From positions 28,783 through 92,782 of the forward strand of contig JBLHOT010000005.1 of assembly GCA_047623945.1 (NCBI GenBank): 64,000 bases of DNA. The letters are read 5' to 3'. Below are positions 34,887-43,443 of this stretch, piece by piece. The notes beneath the pieces are model-generated. The model was not told where the DNA came from. It did not search any database and worked only from the letters and a program-made list of their open reading frames with translations. The position numbers and the translations under genes are program-made. The first letter of the stretch is position 1; each line of letters opens with the position of its first letter. This DNA is from Arcticibacterium sp047623945 (lineage in GTDB: Bacteria; Bacteroidota; Bacteroidia; Cytophagales; Spirosomataceae).

Positions 34887-36017
34887 TTAAACTATTCCTA
34901 AAACTTTCTTTGTAAACTCGTGTACTATCTCTCCCTTATGAGTAATTAAAGAACCCTTCGTGATTTCTTCCTCCATTTCCCATTTGAAAGCATCCTTATC
35001 TGCCAAATGAAGTAGCAGCGTACTGATATTTGTCGCGTATAATTGACTTGCATTCACAGGTAAAAGAGATGGCAAGTTTGACTCTCCAATAATGGTTACG
35101 CCATGTTTCACAACCGTTTTATTCATTTCTGCCAACTCACAATTACCTCCAGACTCCACAGCCATGTCCACTATGACAGAACCTGTTTTCATGGACTTTA
35201 CCATTTCTTCCGTTACCAAAAGAGGGGCTTTCTTTCCAATGACTAGTGCTGTAGTGATGACGATATCCGCATCCTTTATCTTCTCCTGAATCAGTGTTTT
35301 TTGTTTCTGCAAAAATTCTGCGGACACTTCTTTGGCGTAGCCGCCCTCAACAGTCACCGCTTCAGCTCCTTCTACACTTAAAAACCGTCCTCCGAGTGAC
35401 TCCACCTGCTCTTTGGTTTCTGGACGTACATCCGTTACCTCCACTACAGCTCCAAGTCTTTTGGCTGTGGCTATAGCTTGTAAACCAGCCACACCCGCAC
35501 CAAAAATGAGAACCTTGGATGGCGTAATGGTACCTGCGGCAGTCATCATAAGTGGGAATATTTTACCTAAAGCATTAGCTCCTAATAAAACGGTTTTGTA
35601 TCCTGCCAAGTTAGCCTGAGAACTCAAAGCATCCATCTTTTGAGCACGAGAAATACGTGGCACCGCATCCATAGAAAAGGAGGAAATGTTTTTCTTTTTC
35701 ATGACCTCTAGCACCTCTGGGATAGTATAGGCATACATAAAAGAAATACATACAGAAGCATCTGCACATAAACTTACCTCTTCCATAGTAAAGGAGTTTA
35801 CTTTTAGAATAACATCCGCTTGGCAGGTATCCTTTGTATTCTTTCCAATACTGGAACCAGCATCAATGAATTGTTGGTCAGAGAAATTTGAATTATCTCC
35901 TGCTCCTTTTTCTATACATACGTCAAAACCCTTTTTAACAAGCGATTTGACAACATCTGGTGTGAGAGCCACACGTTTTTCGAAGGCTTTGGTCTCCTTT
36001 AAAACTGCTATACGCAT
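34887..36017 (-). CDS. pntAA: NAD(P) transhydrogenase subunit alpha 1 (NAD-binding)
   Basis: 376 residues, soluble NAD(H)-binding domain with two Rossmann-like halves similar to alanine dehydrogenase. The start MRIAVLKETKAFEKRVALTP and the dinucleotide motif ILFGAGVAGLQAIATAKRLGA-type segment near 165-185 are diagnostic. First gene of the operon, with a promoter just upstream. A 110-base gap separates it from pntAB without an evident terminator. Confidence 0.92.
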   Translation of the reverse strand: MRIAVLKETKAFEKRVALTPDVVKSLVKKGFDVCIEKGAGDNSNFSDQQFIDAGSSIGKNTKDTCQADVILKVNSFTMEEVSLCADASVCISFMYAYTIPEVLEVMKKKNISSFSMDAVPRISRAQKMDALSSQANLAGYKTVLLGANALGKIFPLMMTAAGTITPSKVLIFGAGVAGLQAIATAKRLGAVVEVTDVRPETKEQVESLGGRFLSVEGAEAVTVEGGYAKEVSAEFLQKQKTLIQEKIKDADIVITTALVIGKKAPLLVTEEMVKSMKTGSVIVDMAVESGGNCELAEMNKTVVKHGVTIIGESNLPSLLPVNASQLYATNISTLLLHLADKDAFKWEMEEEITKGSLITHKGEIVHEFTKKVLGIV

Positions 36018-36051
36018 TTATATTTCCTTATAGGTAGTTCTGTTATGAGTT

Positions 36052-36085
36052 CAAAAATAGGCAATCTCTGGAAATTACTAACCAA
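36052..36085 (-). promoter_or_regulatory. Probable promoter of the pnt-menA operon
   Basis: On the minus strand TTG (36085-36083), 23 bases, then TATTTTTG (36059-36052), about 35 bases before the pntAA start. Confidence 0.4.
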
Positions 36086-36168
36086 TACTGACATAGTCAT
36101 CCGTTGAACTCACTAGAATTGTATCAGATTTCATTAGTTTTGTTTAAACTTTCATCATCTACAATTTT

Positions 36169-38358
36169 ATGAAAAATAGAATTCTCCTCCTCTTATGTCT
36201 AGTTTCTCTTCAAGGAATAACACAGCCTGGTACAGGTACAAAATGGACACCAGAAGGTGACGCTTTTTTGATATCCAAAGAAGGGGCCATTTTGAAATTT
36301 GATTTAAAGTCTCAGCAGTATAATACTGTGATTCCTGCAAATAAATTTATTCCGACGGGACAATCCAAAGGATTCGAAATTAAGAATTTTAATTTTTCTT
36401 CAAACCAGAGTAAGCTTCTTGTATTCACTAATTCCAAAAAAGTCTGGCGATACGAAACCAGAGGAGATTACTGGGTGCTTAATTTGAAAAATAATGAGCT
36501 ACACCAATTAGGTACATCTTTACCTTCTGCCAGCTTAATGTTTGCAAAATTTTCTCCTGATGGCTCAAAAGCAGCCTATGTGAGTCATAGAAACATCTTC
36601 GTAGAAGATTTGACCTCCGGGAAAATAAAACAACTCACCAAAACCAATGGTAACCCTGGCCTTATAAACGGAACCTTTGATTGGGCTTATGAAGAAGAAC
36701 TAGCCTGCTATGATGGTTTTAGATGGAGCCCAGACAGTAAAAAGATAGCTTACTGGCAATTAGACGCTTCCGGCGTTAAGTATTTTAATCTAATCAATAA
36801 TACAGATAGCATTTACCCTAAAGTAACACCTATAGAATATCCAAAAGTGGGTGAATCTCCATCGGCATGTCGAATAGGTGTGATGGACGTAAAAAGAGGC
36901 AAAACTAAATGGATGAATATCCCTGGTGATAATAGACAACATTATATTCCAAGAATGGAATGGGCCGGAAACTCCGATGAAATTATGCTCCAGCAGCTTG
37001 ACAGAAAACAACAGGTTTCCAAAGTAATGTATGCAAATGTAAAAAGTGGTGAGTCTAGAACCATTCACGAAGAAACCGATAAGGCATGGGTAGGTGTACG
37101 TGATATTTGGCACGATGACAATCCAGCCGGATGGGAATGGATAAACGACGGCCAAGATTTTCTTTGGATAAGTGAGAAAGATGGATGGAATCACCTTTAC
37201 AAAATATCTAGAGATGGTAAAAGTGAGGAATTACTTACAAAAGGAAATTATGACGTCATAAAGGCATTGATGTATGATAAAAACACAGACCATGTTTATT
37301 TCACCGCATCCCCAGACAATTCTATGCAGGAATACCTTTACCGAGTTTCGGTGAGCTCTCCCGAAAAAGCGGAAAGGATAAGCCCAGCTAATCAAGAAGG
37401 CTCACATACCTATAACATTTCTGCTGGAGGCACCTTTGCACTGCATACCTTCCAAAATTACTATACAGCCCTTTCCAGAGAATGGGTGACCCTTCCTGAT
37501 CATAAAGCTTTAGATGAAACCAACGGCGTAAATAGTAAAATAAACCCTGCTAAAAAAGCAATTTCAAATGTTCGATTTGTAGAAGTAGAAACAAAAAGCG
37601 GTGTGAAAGTAGAGGGTTGGATGGCACTTCCTACTAATTTTGACCCAGATAAGAAATACGCTACCGTGTTTTATGTCTATTCAGAACCAGCCAACATGAC
37701 ATCAAGGGACACTTATCGTGTTGGGAAAAACAGGAATTATATCGGAAATATGGCTGACGACGGCTATATCTATATTTCTTTAGACGGCCGAGGTTCTCCT
37801 GCTCCAAAAGGTAGAGCATGGCGTAAGTCGATTTATAAAAACATAGGAATAATCAATATCAAAGACCAAGCGGAGGCTGCTCAAGAGTTGATGAAAAAAT
37901 ATAGCTACATAGATTCAGAGCGAATAGCTGTACATGGCTGGAGCGGTGGTGGAAGTGCTACGCTAAACCTTCTTTTTAAGTACCCAGACATTTATCAAAC
38001 TGGTATATCAGTAGCTGCTGTTGCAAATCAACTTACCTATGATAACATCTACCAAGAGCGTTATATGGGTGTTCCACAAGAAGACATGGAACCCTTTATA
38101 GAGGGTTCACCTATGAATCATGTGAAAAACTTTAAGGGTAATCTTCTTTATATACATGGACAAGGAGATGACAATGTGCATTACCAAAATGCCGAATTGC
38201 TCATTAATGAAATGGTGAAGTATAATAAGCAATTTCAGTTTATGGCCTATCCAAACAGAAGCCATAGTATTAATGAAGGTGAAGGCACCACTTTGCATCT
38301 CAATACCATGTTTACAAAATATTTAAAGGAGAATTGCCCTCCTGGAGCAAGAGATTAA
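36169..38358 (+). CDS. S9 family peptidase (dipeptidyl peptidase IV type), secreted
   Basis: 729 residues. A short signal peptide (to about residue 18) precedes a beta-propeller N-terminal domain (DWAYEEELACYDGFRWSPDS is the DPP IV motif with the Glu pair that holds the substrate amino end). The C-terminal alpha/beta hydrolase follows. The triad is Ser592 (HGWSGGGS), Asp667 (GQGDDNVHYQ) and His699 (NRSHSINEG). It removes N-terminal dipeptides, probably in the periplasm. A TAGTTTTG at 36135-36142 may be its -7 element. A strong terminator follows. Confidence 0.92.
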   Translation: MKNRILLLLCLVSLQGITQPGTGTKWTPEGDAFLISKEGAILKFDLKSQQYNTVIPANKFIPTGQSKGFEIKNFNFSSNQSKLLVFTNSKKVWRYETRGDYWVLNLKNNELHQLGTSLPSASLMFAKFSPDGSKAAYVSHRNIFVEDLTSGKIKQLTKTNGNPGLINGTFDWAYEEELACYDGFRWSPDSKKIAYWQLDASGVKYFNLINNTDSIYPKVTPIEYPKVGESPSACRIGVMDVKRGKTKWMNIPGDNRQHYIPRMEWAGNSDEIMLQQLDRKQQVSKVMYANVKSGESRTIHEETDKAWVGVRDIWHDDNPAGWEWINDGQDFLWISEKDGWNHLYKISRDGKSEELLTKGNYDVIKALMYDKNTDHVYFTASPDNSMQEYLYRVSVSSPEKAERISPANQEGSHTYNISAGGTFALHTFQNYYTALSREWVTLPDHKALDETNGVNSKINPAKKAISNVRFVEVETKSGVKVEGWMALPTNFDPDKKYATVFYVYSEPANMTSRDTYRVGKNRNYIGNMADDGYIYISLDGRGSPAPKGRAWRKSIYKNIGIINIKDQAEAAQELMKKYSYIDSERIAVHGWSGGGSATLNLLFKYPDIYQTGISVAAVANQLTYDNIYQERYMGVPQEDMEPFIEGSPMNHVKNFKGNLLYIHGQGDDNVHYQNAELLINEMVKYNKQFQFMAYPNRSHSINEGEGTTLHLNTMFTKYLKENCPPGARD

Positions 38359-38374
38359 CAGAAAAAGTAAACCT

Positions 38375-38414
38375 AAAAAAGCCACTTTAGCAGATGCTAA
38401 AGTGGCTTTTTTTT
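38375..38414 (+). terminator. Terminator after the S9 peptidase gene
   Basis: Perfect 17-base arms (38375-38391 and 38396-38412) with an AGAT loop and T-tail; the A-run on the left makes it usable in both directions for the convergent genes. Confidence 0.85.
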
Positions 38415-38434
38415 GAAGTCTTAAACTAGAATGC

Positions 38435-39178
38435 TTAAAGCTGCGAATAAGAAAGTGGCTTCAAAAACACTCGCTTAATATCTGAAACAGAATTGGCATA
38501 TTCATCTAGGCCAGAGATAACTTTCCAATCTGGATTAGCAATAAATTTTGCCCAATTGGCGTCACGCTCATCCATGTTTTCAAAAGCTAACATATAAGTC
38601 AAAGCTGGCATTTGTGCTCCCGCTATTTTCTCACCAAAGAAAACAGAATGCAAGCCCGTCTTCTCAAAAATCTCTAGCTCGCCGTCATTAAACATTTTCC
38701 TTTTTCTTCTTGCAGCATCTTCTCCGTAGCTTTCATAGGTCCTCAGTTCAAAAAGCATAGAGCCACTCACAGGCTTTACTAGCTTCGGAATTCCGTTAAA
38801 AGCTATAAAGTGAGACACCTCTACCCTCTCGTATGGGAAAGCCTCTTGAGAGAGTTGATTATACTCCTTTGATGCGTTTATAAAGGTTTTATCTGTTTTT
38901 AATTTGGCATAAACAGCCTCGTAGCCACTCATACTAGCGTATGGAATTAGAAGATAAAATTTTGCTGGCTGGCTCATCCCAAACTCTTCAAAAACGCCAA
39001 TATTCTTAACACCCTCTTTGTTTAAAGCTGGCATTAATGCTTTCTCCAGATAATTATGTAGTCCTGAAGCTGGGCCGCCACGTTTCATGGTATAAACTCG
39101 GAGTTCGTAAAAGTCTTTTTGGGCAAAAGCACCTAAGGTCATAAAACTTAAGAAAAGTAAAATCAGCGTTTTTTTCAT
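38435..39178 (-). CDS. NIPSNAP family secreted protein
   Basis: 247 residues: a signal peptide (to about 19, GAFAQ) and two NIPSNAP-type ferredoxin-like domains (FYELRVYTMKRG near 22; MLFELRTYESYGED near 140). The biochemical role of NIPSNAP proteins in bacteria is unknown. Monocistronic, facing the S9 peptidase across a shared terminator. Confidence 0.82.
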   Translation of the reverse strand: MKKTLILLFLSFMTLGAFAQKDFYELRVYTMKRGGPASGLHNYLEKALMPALNKEGVKNIGVFEEFGMSQPAKFYLLIPYASMSGYEAVYAKLKTDKTFINASKEYNQLSQEAFPYERVEVSHFIAFNGIPKLVKPVSGSMLFELRTYESYGEDAARRKRKMFNDGELEIFEKTGLHSVFFGEKIAGAQMPALTYMLAFENMDERDANWAKFIANPDWKVISGLDEYANSVSDIKRVFLKPLSYSQL

Positions 39179-39306
39179 ATTTAGGATTGATTAATAAATG
39201 GTGAACAATTTAATTCAAAAAAATTACAGTTAAAGATAAGTTAGGACAAAGCCCTTATTTAGATAGTATCCATATTCTGCTTTACAACAAGAATTTGACC
39301 TAGTAC

Positions 39307-39840
39307 CTATTTAAACTTAAAACTAGCTAAATAAGGTTCTATCATGTCTTTATAAAACCTGTATTTCTTTTGCTCAGCGGAGAAAGTCACAATGTACACT
39401 TGACCGTTTTTCACATGATAGTATTGTCGCCAAACTTGGCGAAGGTTGTTTTTAACTCCCGTGTAGGTAAGCCTATAACTGCTCGCATTAAGTTTCGTTT
39501 TATCCAAAACTCTAAATTGGCTAACTACTTTGGGCAAATAACTAGCCGAGTAGCTGGCATATTTCTGGGCGGTATAACTGGCGGATGAAAGTTTGTTTAC
39601 TGTGAGATTGATGCTTTCTAGGTAGGTATCATAACCACCGATAGTATCTGTTGGTGATACCCCTGTACATTGCGTTTCTAGACAGCCTGGGTTTATCTTC
39701 CAAGTGTTAGGTAATTCAATGCTAAAATTAGGCATGTCAATCATAAGGGCCACCAAGCTGTCGGATTTTAGACTATCCAGCGAGTCTTGTGCTATAGCTA
39801 TTGTGGAAATGAATAAGAACAAAAATGTGAAACGTTTCAT
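39307..39840 (-). CDS. Secreted protein of unknown function (PsbP/DcrB-like fold possible)
   Basis: 177 residues from the ATG at 39840, which begins a clear signal peptide (MKRFTFLFLFISTIAIAQ); an upstream in-frame ATG at 39882 would only add 14 residues before it. The body has the pattern of small proteins that start with NFSIELPNTWKI and end with YIVTFSAEQKKYRFYKDMIEPYLASFK, as in PsbP/DcrB-like domains. No enzyme motifs. Two Cys in CLETQC could form a disulfide. Confidence 0.6.
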   Translation of the reverse strand: MKRFTFLFLFISTIAIAQDSLDSLKSDSLVALMIDMPNFSIELPNTWKINPGCLETQCTGVSPTDTIGGYDTYLESINLTVNKLSSASYTAQKYASYSASYLPKVVSQFRVLDKTKLNASSYRLTYTGVKNNLRQVWRQYYHVKNGQVYIVTFSAEQKKYRFYKDMIEPYLASFKFK

Positions 39841-40065
39841 ATAAAGCGAATTGAATCTGTGAAAAACGAAAATAGAAATCAAATCTTAAATTGGCCGCTT
39901 TTTTATCATTAATAAAAGAAAGAATGACCATTTGATATTACCAAAAGCCTTATAATCAACTATATTTAATTATGAATGAGGAAGAAAAGAAACAATACAT
40001 AAACAAACTCATTTCTTTTATTTGTTCTTTAATCTCAAAACATTTATTATCAAAAATCATTGTTA

Positions 40066-40512
40066 ATGAGAAATTATGCCATTCTTCTAATAGCCTCATT
40101 TAGCCTATTAGCATGTAAAACGAGCCAAACACCAGTTTCTTTTGATAAACCTTTCATTAAGACTTTTGATGAACTACCACATATGAAAGATGAATTATTC
40201 ATAAAGTCAATGGATTTTTTAATTGTAAGATATGAGAATGAAGGAAGTATAATTAAATACTCGGATAAGGATACTGGTGTAATATTATGTGAACTAAATA
40301 TGGGAAGTGTTGAGGGTAAGTTTGAGATTAGAGTAAAAGACCATAAGGCGGCTATTTTGTTAATGCCTTATTCGGGTTGGTTTAGAGAAGTTTATAAAAC
40401 AATTGGCACGACATATATAGATGGTGCTACAAAAGACCAGCTAATAGCACGTATGGAAGAATTGGCAGAGAAATATCGCCTTTTTGTATCGACTCCAATA
40501 TTGGAGTTTTAA
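40066..40512 (+). CDS. Lipoprotein with DUF4468-like domain
   Basis: 148 residues from the ATG at 40066 (an in-frame TTG at 40060 is less likely). A lipoprotein signal MRNYAILLIASFSLLACKT places the lipidated Cys near residue 18. The rest resembles DUF4468: FIKSMDFLIVRYENEGSIIKYSDKDTG followed by a core ending in an amphipathic helix (DQLIARMEELAEKY). Function unknown. It lies in an AT-rich, gene-poor stretch, alone. Confidence 0.6.
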   Translation: MRNYAILLIASFSLLACKTSQTPVSFDKPFIKTFDELPHMKDELFIKSMDFLIVRYENEGSIIKYSDKDTGVILCELNMGSVEGKFEIRVKDHKAAILLMPYSGWFREVYKTIGTTYIDGATKDQLIARMEELAEKYRLFVSTPILEF

Positions 40513-40842
40513 GTTAAGTGTAATAACTATTACCCTACCTTTAGTAATTAAGTGAAAGGGAGGGTAAAATCTTAAGACTTTATTTGTCCGCAACCGCATA
40601 CATAGAAGTGGATATGCTTTGTCAGTTCGGAAAGGGAGGGGGGTAGGATAAAAAAAGTTACCTCATAACCTCCACCCCACACGACTCACTACCTATCAAA
40701 GTGTCAGTTCCTACTTATTAAGGGGTGATTTGCCTTGAAATTTCAAATAATTATATCAAAAAACATAAAGTATGTACCTAAGATAGTAAGTACAGCTCGT
40801 TAGGGAAGAGTAATAGAAGGCTCAAAAACGACAACAAAGTAT
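40513..40842. other. Non-coding stretch with G-rich repeats and a hairpin
   Basis: I find no credible gene here. A hairpin is formed by 40531-40542 and 40555-40566 (11 of 12 pairs, 12-base loop) just after the lipoprotein gene, but it lacks a T-tail. The G-rich motif AAAGGGAGGG recurs at 40555 and near 40632, the second copy followed by more G and then an A-run. Nothing else is recognisable. Confidence 0.4.
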
Positions 40843-40882
40843 AAAACAAAACCGCAACCAATTGTTATCCAATTAATTGCGG
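40843..40882 (-). terminator. Terminator downstream of tRNA-Gln
   Basis: On the minus strand, a stem CCGCAA/TTGCGG (40882-40877 with 40857-40852) with an inner AATTG/CAATT stem, followed by a T-rich run at 40850-40843. Confidence 0.7.
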
Positions 40883-40891
40883 CTTTAGTCG

Positions 40892-40962
40892 TTAACCCGG
40901 AAGGACTCGAACCCTCAATAAGGGCACCAAAAGCCCCTGTGTTACCATTACACCACGGGTCA
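40892..40962 (-). tRNA. tRNA-Gln (anticodon TTG)
   Basis: A 71-base cloverleaf on the minus strand. The acceptor arms TGACCCG and CGGGTTA pair over seven positions (one G-T), with discriminator A. D-arm GTGT..ACAC, anticodon stem GGGGC/GCCCT with loop TTTTGGT giving TTG, T-arm GAGGG-TTCGAGT-CCTTC. CCA is not encoded. It reads CAA glutamine codons and, by wobble, CAG. Confidence 0.93.
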
Positions 40963-41085
40963 ATCGCGTAATAAAGATGCAAAAGTAAGGGCTCTTTTTT
41001 GTTTTGTCAAGCCAAATTCTAAAAATTTCCTATTTAATTTCTTATCTGGCTTTTAGAGAGGGCCTTACTTAAATTTTTATCAAAA

Positions 41086-41970
41086 CTATATGCCGCTAAC
41101 TATAACATTTGAAGCTATTTTACTCACCAAACCTTGCAATACTTTACCAGGCCCACATTCTACAAACTCAGTGGCTCCATCAGCGACCATGTTCGTAACA
41201 GACTGCGTCCATCTAACAGGAGCAGTCAGCTGAGCGATTAAATTTTCCTTAATGGTAGCAATATCCTTAGAAGGCTTAGCCGTTACATTTTGATAAATAG
41301 GACATGATGGCTTATTAAATTCAGTAGCCTCAATGGCTGCAGCAAGTTGCTCTCTTGCAGGCTCCATCATTGGAGAGTGAAAACCTCCACCCACGGGTAA
41401 TATCAAAGCCCTCTTTGCACCCGCTGCCTTCATGGCCTCGCATGCTGCCTCAATACCTTTTACACTTCCAGAAATTACTAGCTGCCCAGGACAGTTATAA
41501 TTGGCCGCTACCACTACTTCACCAGTTTCGGCAGCTACTTCTGCACATATTGTCTCTACTTGCTCGTCTTCAAGCCTTAAAACAGCGGCCATTGTAGAAG
41601 GGTTAATCTCACAGGCCTTTTGCATGGCCTCAGCTCTTTGGGCCACTAGTCTGAGACCATCCTCAAAGCTTAATACTCCCGCTACTACCAAAGAAGAAAA
41701 CTCGCCTAGCGAATGTCCCGCTACCATATCTGCCTTGAATTCATCTGCACAAAGTGCCTTTATTACAGAATGAAGATAAACTGCTGGTTGAGTGACGCTG
41801 GTTTGCTGCAAGTCTTCTGCCGAGCCTTCAAACATGATTTTTGTAATCTCAAATCCCAATATCTCGTTTGCTTTGTCAAACAAGGCTTTAGCCTTTGGGT
41901 TTCCCTCATAGAGTTCTTTCCCCATTCCACTAAACTGTGCTCCTTGGCCCGGAAATATATATGCTGTCAT
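41086..41970 (-). CDS. fabD: [Acyl-carrier-protein] S-malonyltransferase
   Basis: Moves malonyl from CoA to ACP to start fatty acid elongation. The nucleophile is Ser87 in GHSLGE; the start YIFPGQGAQFSGMG and the His-containing motif GGGFHSPMM are diagnostic. 294 residues, normal. It lies 14 bases after trpA, so it is probably transcribed with the tryptophan genes, an unusual partner. Confidence 0.93.
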   Translation of the reverse strand: MTAYIFPGQGAQFSGMGKELYEGNPKAKALFDKANEILGFEITKIMFEGSAEDLQQTSVTQPAVYLHSVIKALCADEFKADMVAGHSLGEFSSLVVAGVLSFEDGLRLVAQRAEAMQKACEINPSTMAAVLRLEDEQVETICAEVAAETGEVVVAANYNCPGQLVISGSVKGIEAACEAMKAAGAKRALILPVGGGFHSPMMEPAREQLAAAIEATEFNKPSCPIYQNVTAKPSKDIATIKENLIAQLTAPVRWTQSVTNMVADGATEFVECGPGKVLQGLVSKIASNVIVSGI

Positions 41971-41984
41971 ATCTTTTTTAATGA

Positions 41985-42755
41985 TTAATTCAATACTTGA
42001 TTTAAAAAATCTGCGGCCCCTTCTGTCGGGTTTTTATTATCAATTGCTCTTATAAAAGCACTACCGATAATAGCCCCACTGGCATACTTAGAGGCCTCAG
42101 TAAAGGTTTCTTTATCTTTTATTCCAAAACCTATCAATCTCGGAATCCTCAGTTCCATTTTATTTACCCTATCAAAGTATCCTTTCATCTCCTCTGTAAT
42201 GCCTGAGGTAGAACCCGTGGTAGAAGCAGAAGAAACCATATACACAAAACCAGAAGAATTTTGGTCTATTTCTCTAATCCTATCTTCTGACGTCTGTGGG
42301 GTAATCAAGAAAATATTTAATAAGCCATGCTTATCAAACAAGGGTTTAAAATCTTCTAGGTACTCGGCCATAGGTAAATTTGGCAAAATAAGACCATCAA
42401 CACCTACCTCTTGGCACTTTTCACAGAAGGCCTTTATCCCAAATTGAAAAACTGGATTGATATCACCCATTAAAATAATGGGCAATTTCACGCTCTTCCG
42501 CATGTCTTTCAATTGCTCAAAGAGGAAAGCCACCGACATGCCATTATCCAAAGCCTTTATGTTTGCTTTTTGGATGGTTTCGCCATCCACCACCGGGTCA
42601 GAAAAAGGAATTCCAACTTCCACCAAGTCTGCTCCGTTTGCCTCAGCCGCCTCTAAAAGAGGAAGAGTATCATTCAGGTTTGGAAACCCTGCGGTAAAGT
42701 AGATATTCAATACTCTACTTGGCTTATCAATAAATAATTGTTCTAATCTATTCAT
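41985..42755 (-). CDS. trpA: Tryptophan synthase alpha chain
   Basis: Cleaves indole-3-glycerol phosphate to indole, which passes through a tunnel to the beta chain. 256 residues from ATG 42755; an in-frame TTG at 42770 would add five residues with no support. Catalytic Glu lies in LVEVGIPFSDPVVDG, catalytic Asp region in ILMGDINPVF, and the phosphate-binding loop in GFGIKDKET. A 224-base spacer separates it from the upstream Dabb gene. Confidence 0.93.
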   Translation of the reverse strand: MNRLEQLFIDKPSRVLNIYFTAGFPNLNDTLPLLEAAEANGADLVEVGIPFSDPVVDGETIQKANIKALDNGMSVAFLFEQLKDMRKSVKLPIILMGDINPVFQFGIKAFCEKCQEVGVDGLILPNLPMAEYLEDFKPLFDKHGLLNIFLITPQTSEDRIREIDQNSSGFVYMVSSASTTGSTSGITEEMKGYFDRVNKMELRIPRLIGFGIKDKETFTEASKYASGAIIGSAFIRAIDNKNPTEGAADFLNQVLN

Positions 42756-42916
42756 TCTAAATATTAACAAATCATCAATTCTAGTGCTCTTCTATAAACT
42801 CAGAGAACCCCTCAGTGACCGATTCAAAACAAGAAATCCTACATCTCTTTCCTGAGTAACTGAGTACCTTGTACTCACAGGAAGGAAAGTCTCAAAACCT
42901 CAATAACGGAGAACCT

Positions 42917-42953
42917 CAAATTGGTCTCTTAGAGAGCCTCCATAACCAATTTG
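42917..42953. repeat. Inverted repeat in the spacer before trpA
   Basis: CAAATTGGT (42917-42925) and ACCAATTTG (42945-42953) pair perfectly; the loop holds a second short stem CTCT/AGAG. No T-tail follows on the minus strand, so it is not a standard terminator. It sits in the leader of trpA and could be a regulatory RNA hairpin. Confidence 0.4.
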
Positions 42954-42979
42954 GGCTGTCGTCTGAGGAAATCCGAAAC

Positions 42980-43405
42980 CTACTCGTTCCAATAATCCAC
43001 AACAAGTACCTTGTCCAAATCAGGCCCCAAAAGCTCTCCAAATGCCTTATGAGCTGGGTGAGGCAAATAAGTGGCTCTTCCTTCTTCTGAATCAAAAGTT
43101 AATGTAAATACATGTGTTAAGCCATCGTTCAGGCCTTCTGGACTGTTATTTAAACCCCACTCAAATCCTTTGATTTCTGAAATTTCATTAGGTAAGTTTT
43201 CAAACGCCGCCACAATTTTATCGACAGCCTCCTGCGAAGAATTGTCTTTAAATTTGAACATAACAACGTGTCTAAGTTTTTTGGTGCTTTCTGAGGCACT
43301 TGAGACGACTTCATCCATAACTGCTTCTTCTTGTGTTGTTTCTGGTTTCGGCTGACAAGCCAAACCAATAAATACTACTGCGAATAAAAGGAATACATTT
43401 TTCAT
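42980..43405 (-). CDS. Dabb (stress-responsive A/B barrel) domain lipoprotein
   Basis: 141 residues from ATG 43405. A lipoprotein signal (MKNVFLLFAVVFIGLACQP) puts the Cys near residue 17. After a Glu/Ser-rich linker comes a Dabb domain (LRHVVMFKFKDNSSQEAVDK, then THVFTLTFDSEEGRATYLPHPAHKAF). Dabb proteins form dimeric ferredoxin-like barrels of mostly unknown role. It lies between trpB and trpA on the same strand, 38 bases after trpB. Confidence 0.8.
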   Translation of the reverse strand: MKNVFLLFAVVFIGLACQPKPETTQEEAVMDEVVSSASESTKKLRHVVMFKFKDNSSQEAVDKIVAAFENLPNEISEIKGFEWGLNNSPEGLNDGLTHVFTLTFDSEEGRATYLPHPAHKAFGELLGPDLDKVLVVDYWNE

Positions 43406-43443
43406 TTTGTACAAGGGTTAAATTTGGCCTTAGGCCGTTATTA

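Noticed and set aside
36790..37194. 134-residue frame antisense to the S9 peptidase gene
   Set aside because: It lies within a well-supported coding region and has an improbable composition, rich in Tyr, Phe, Cys and His; likewise the long antisense frames within pntB, ftsA and the CHU_C gene.
40800..40982. 60-residue open frame over tRNA-Gln (minus strand)
   Set aside because: It is fully explained by the tRNA and its terminator; the translated sequence has no family features.
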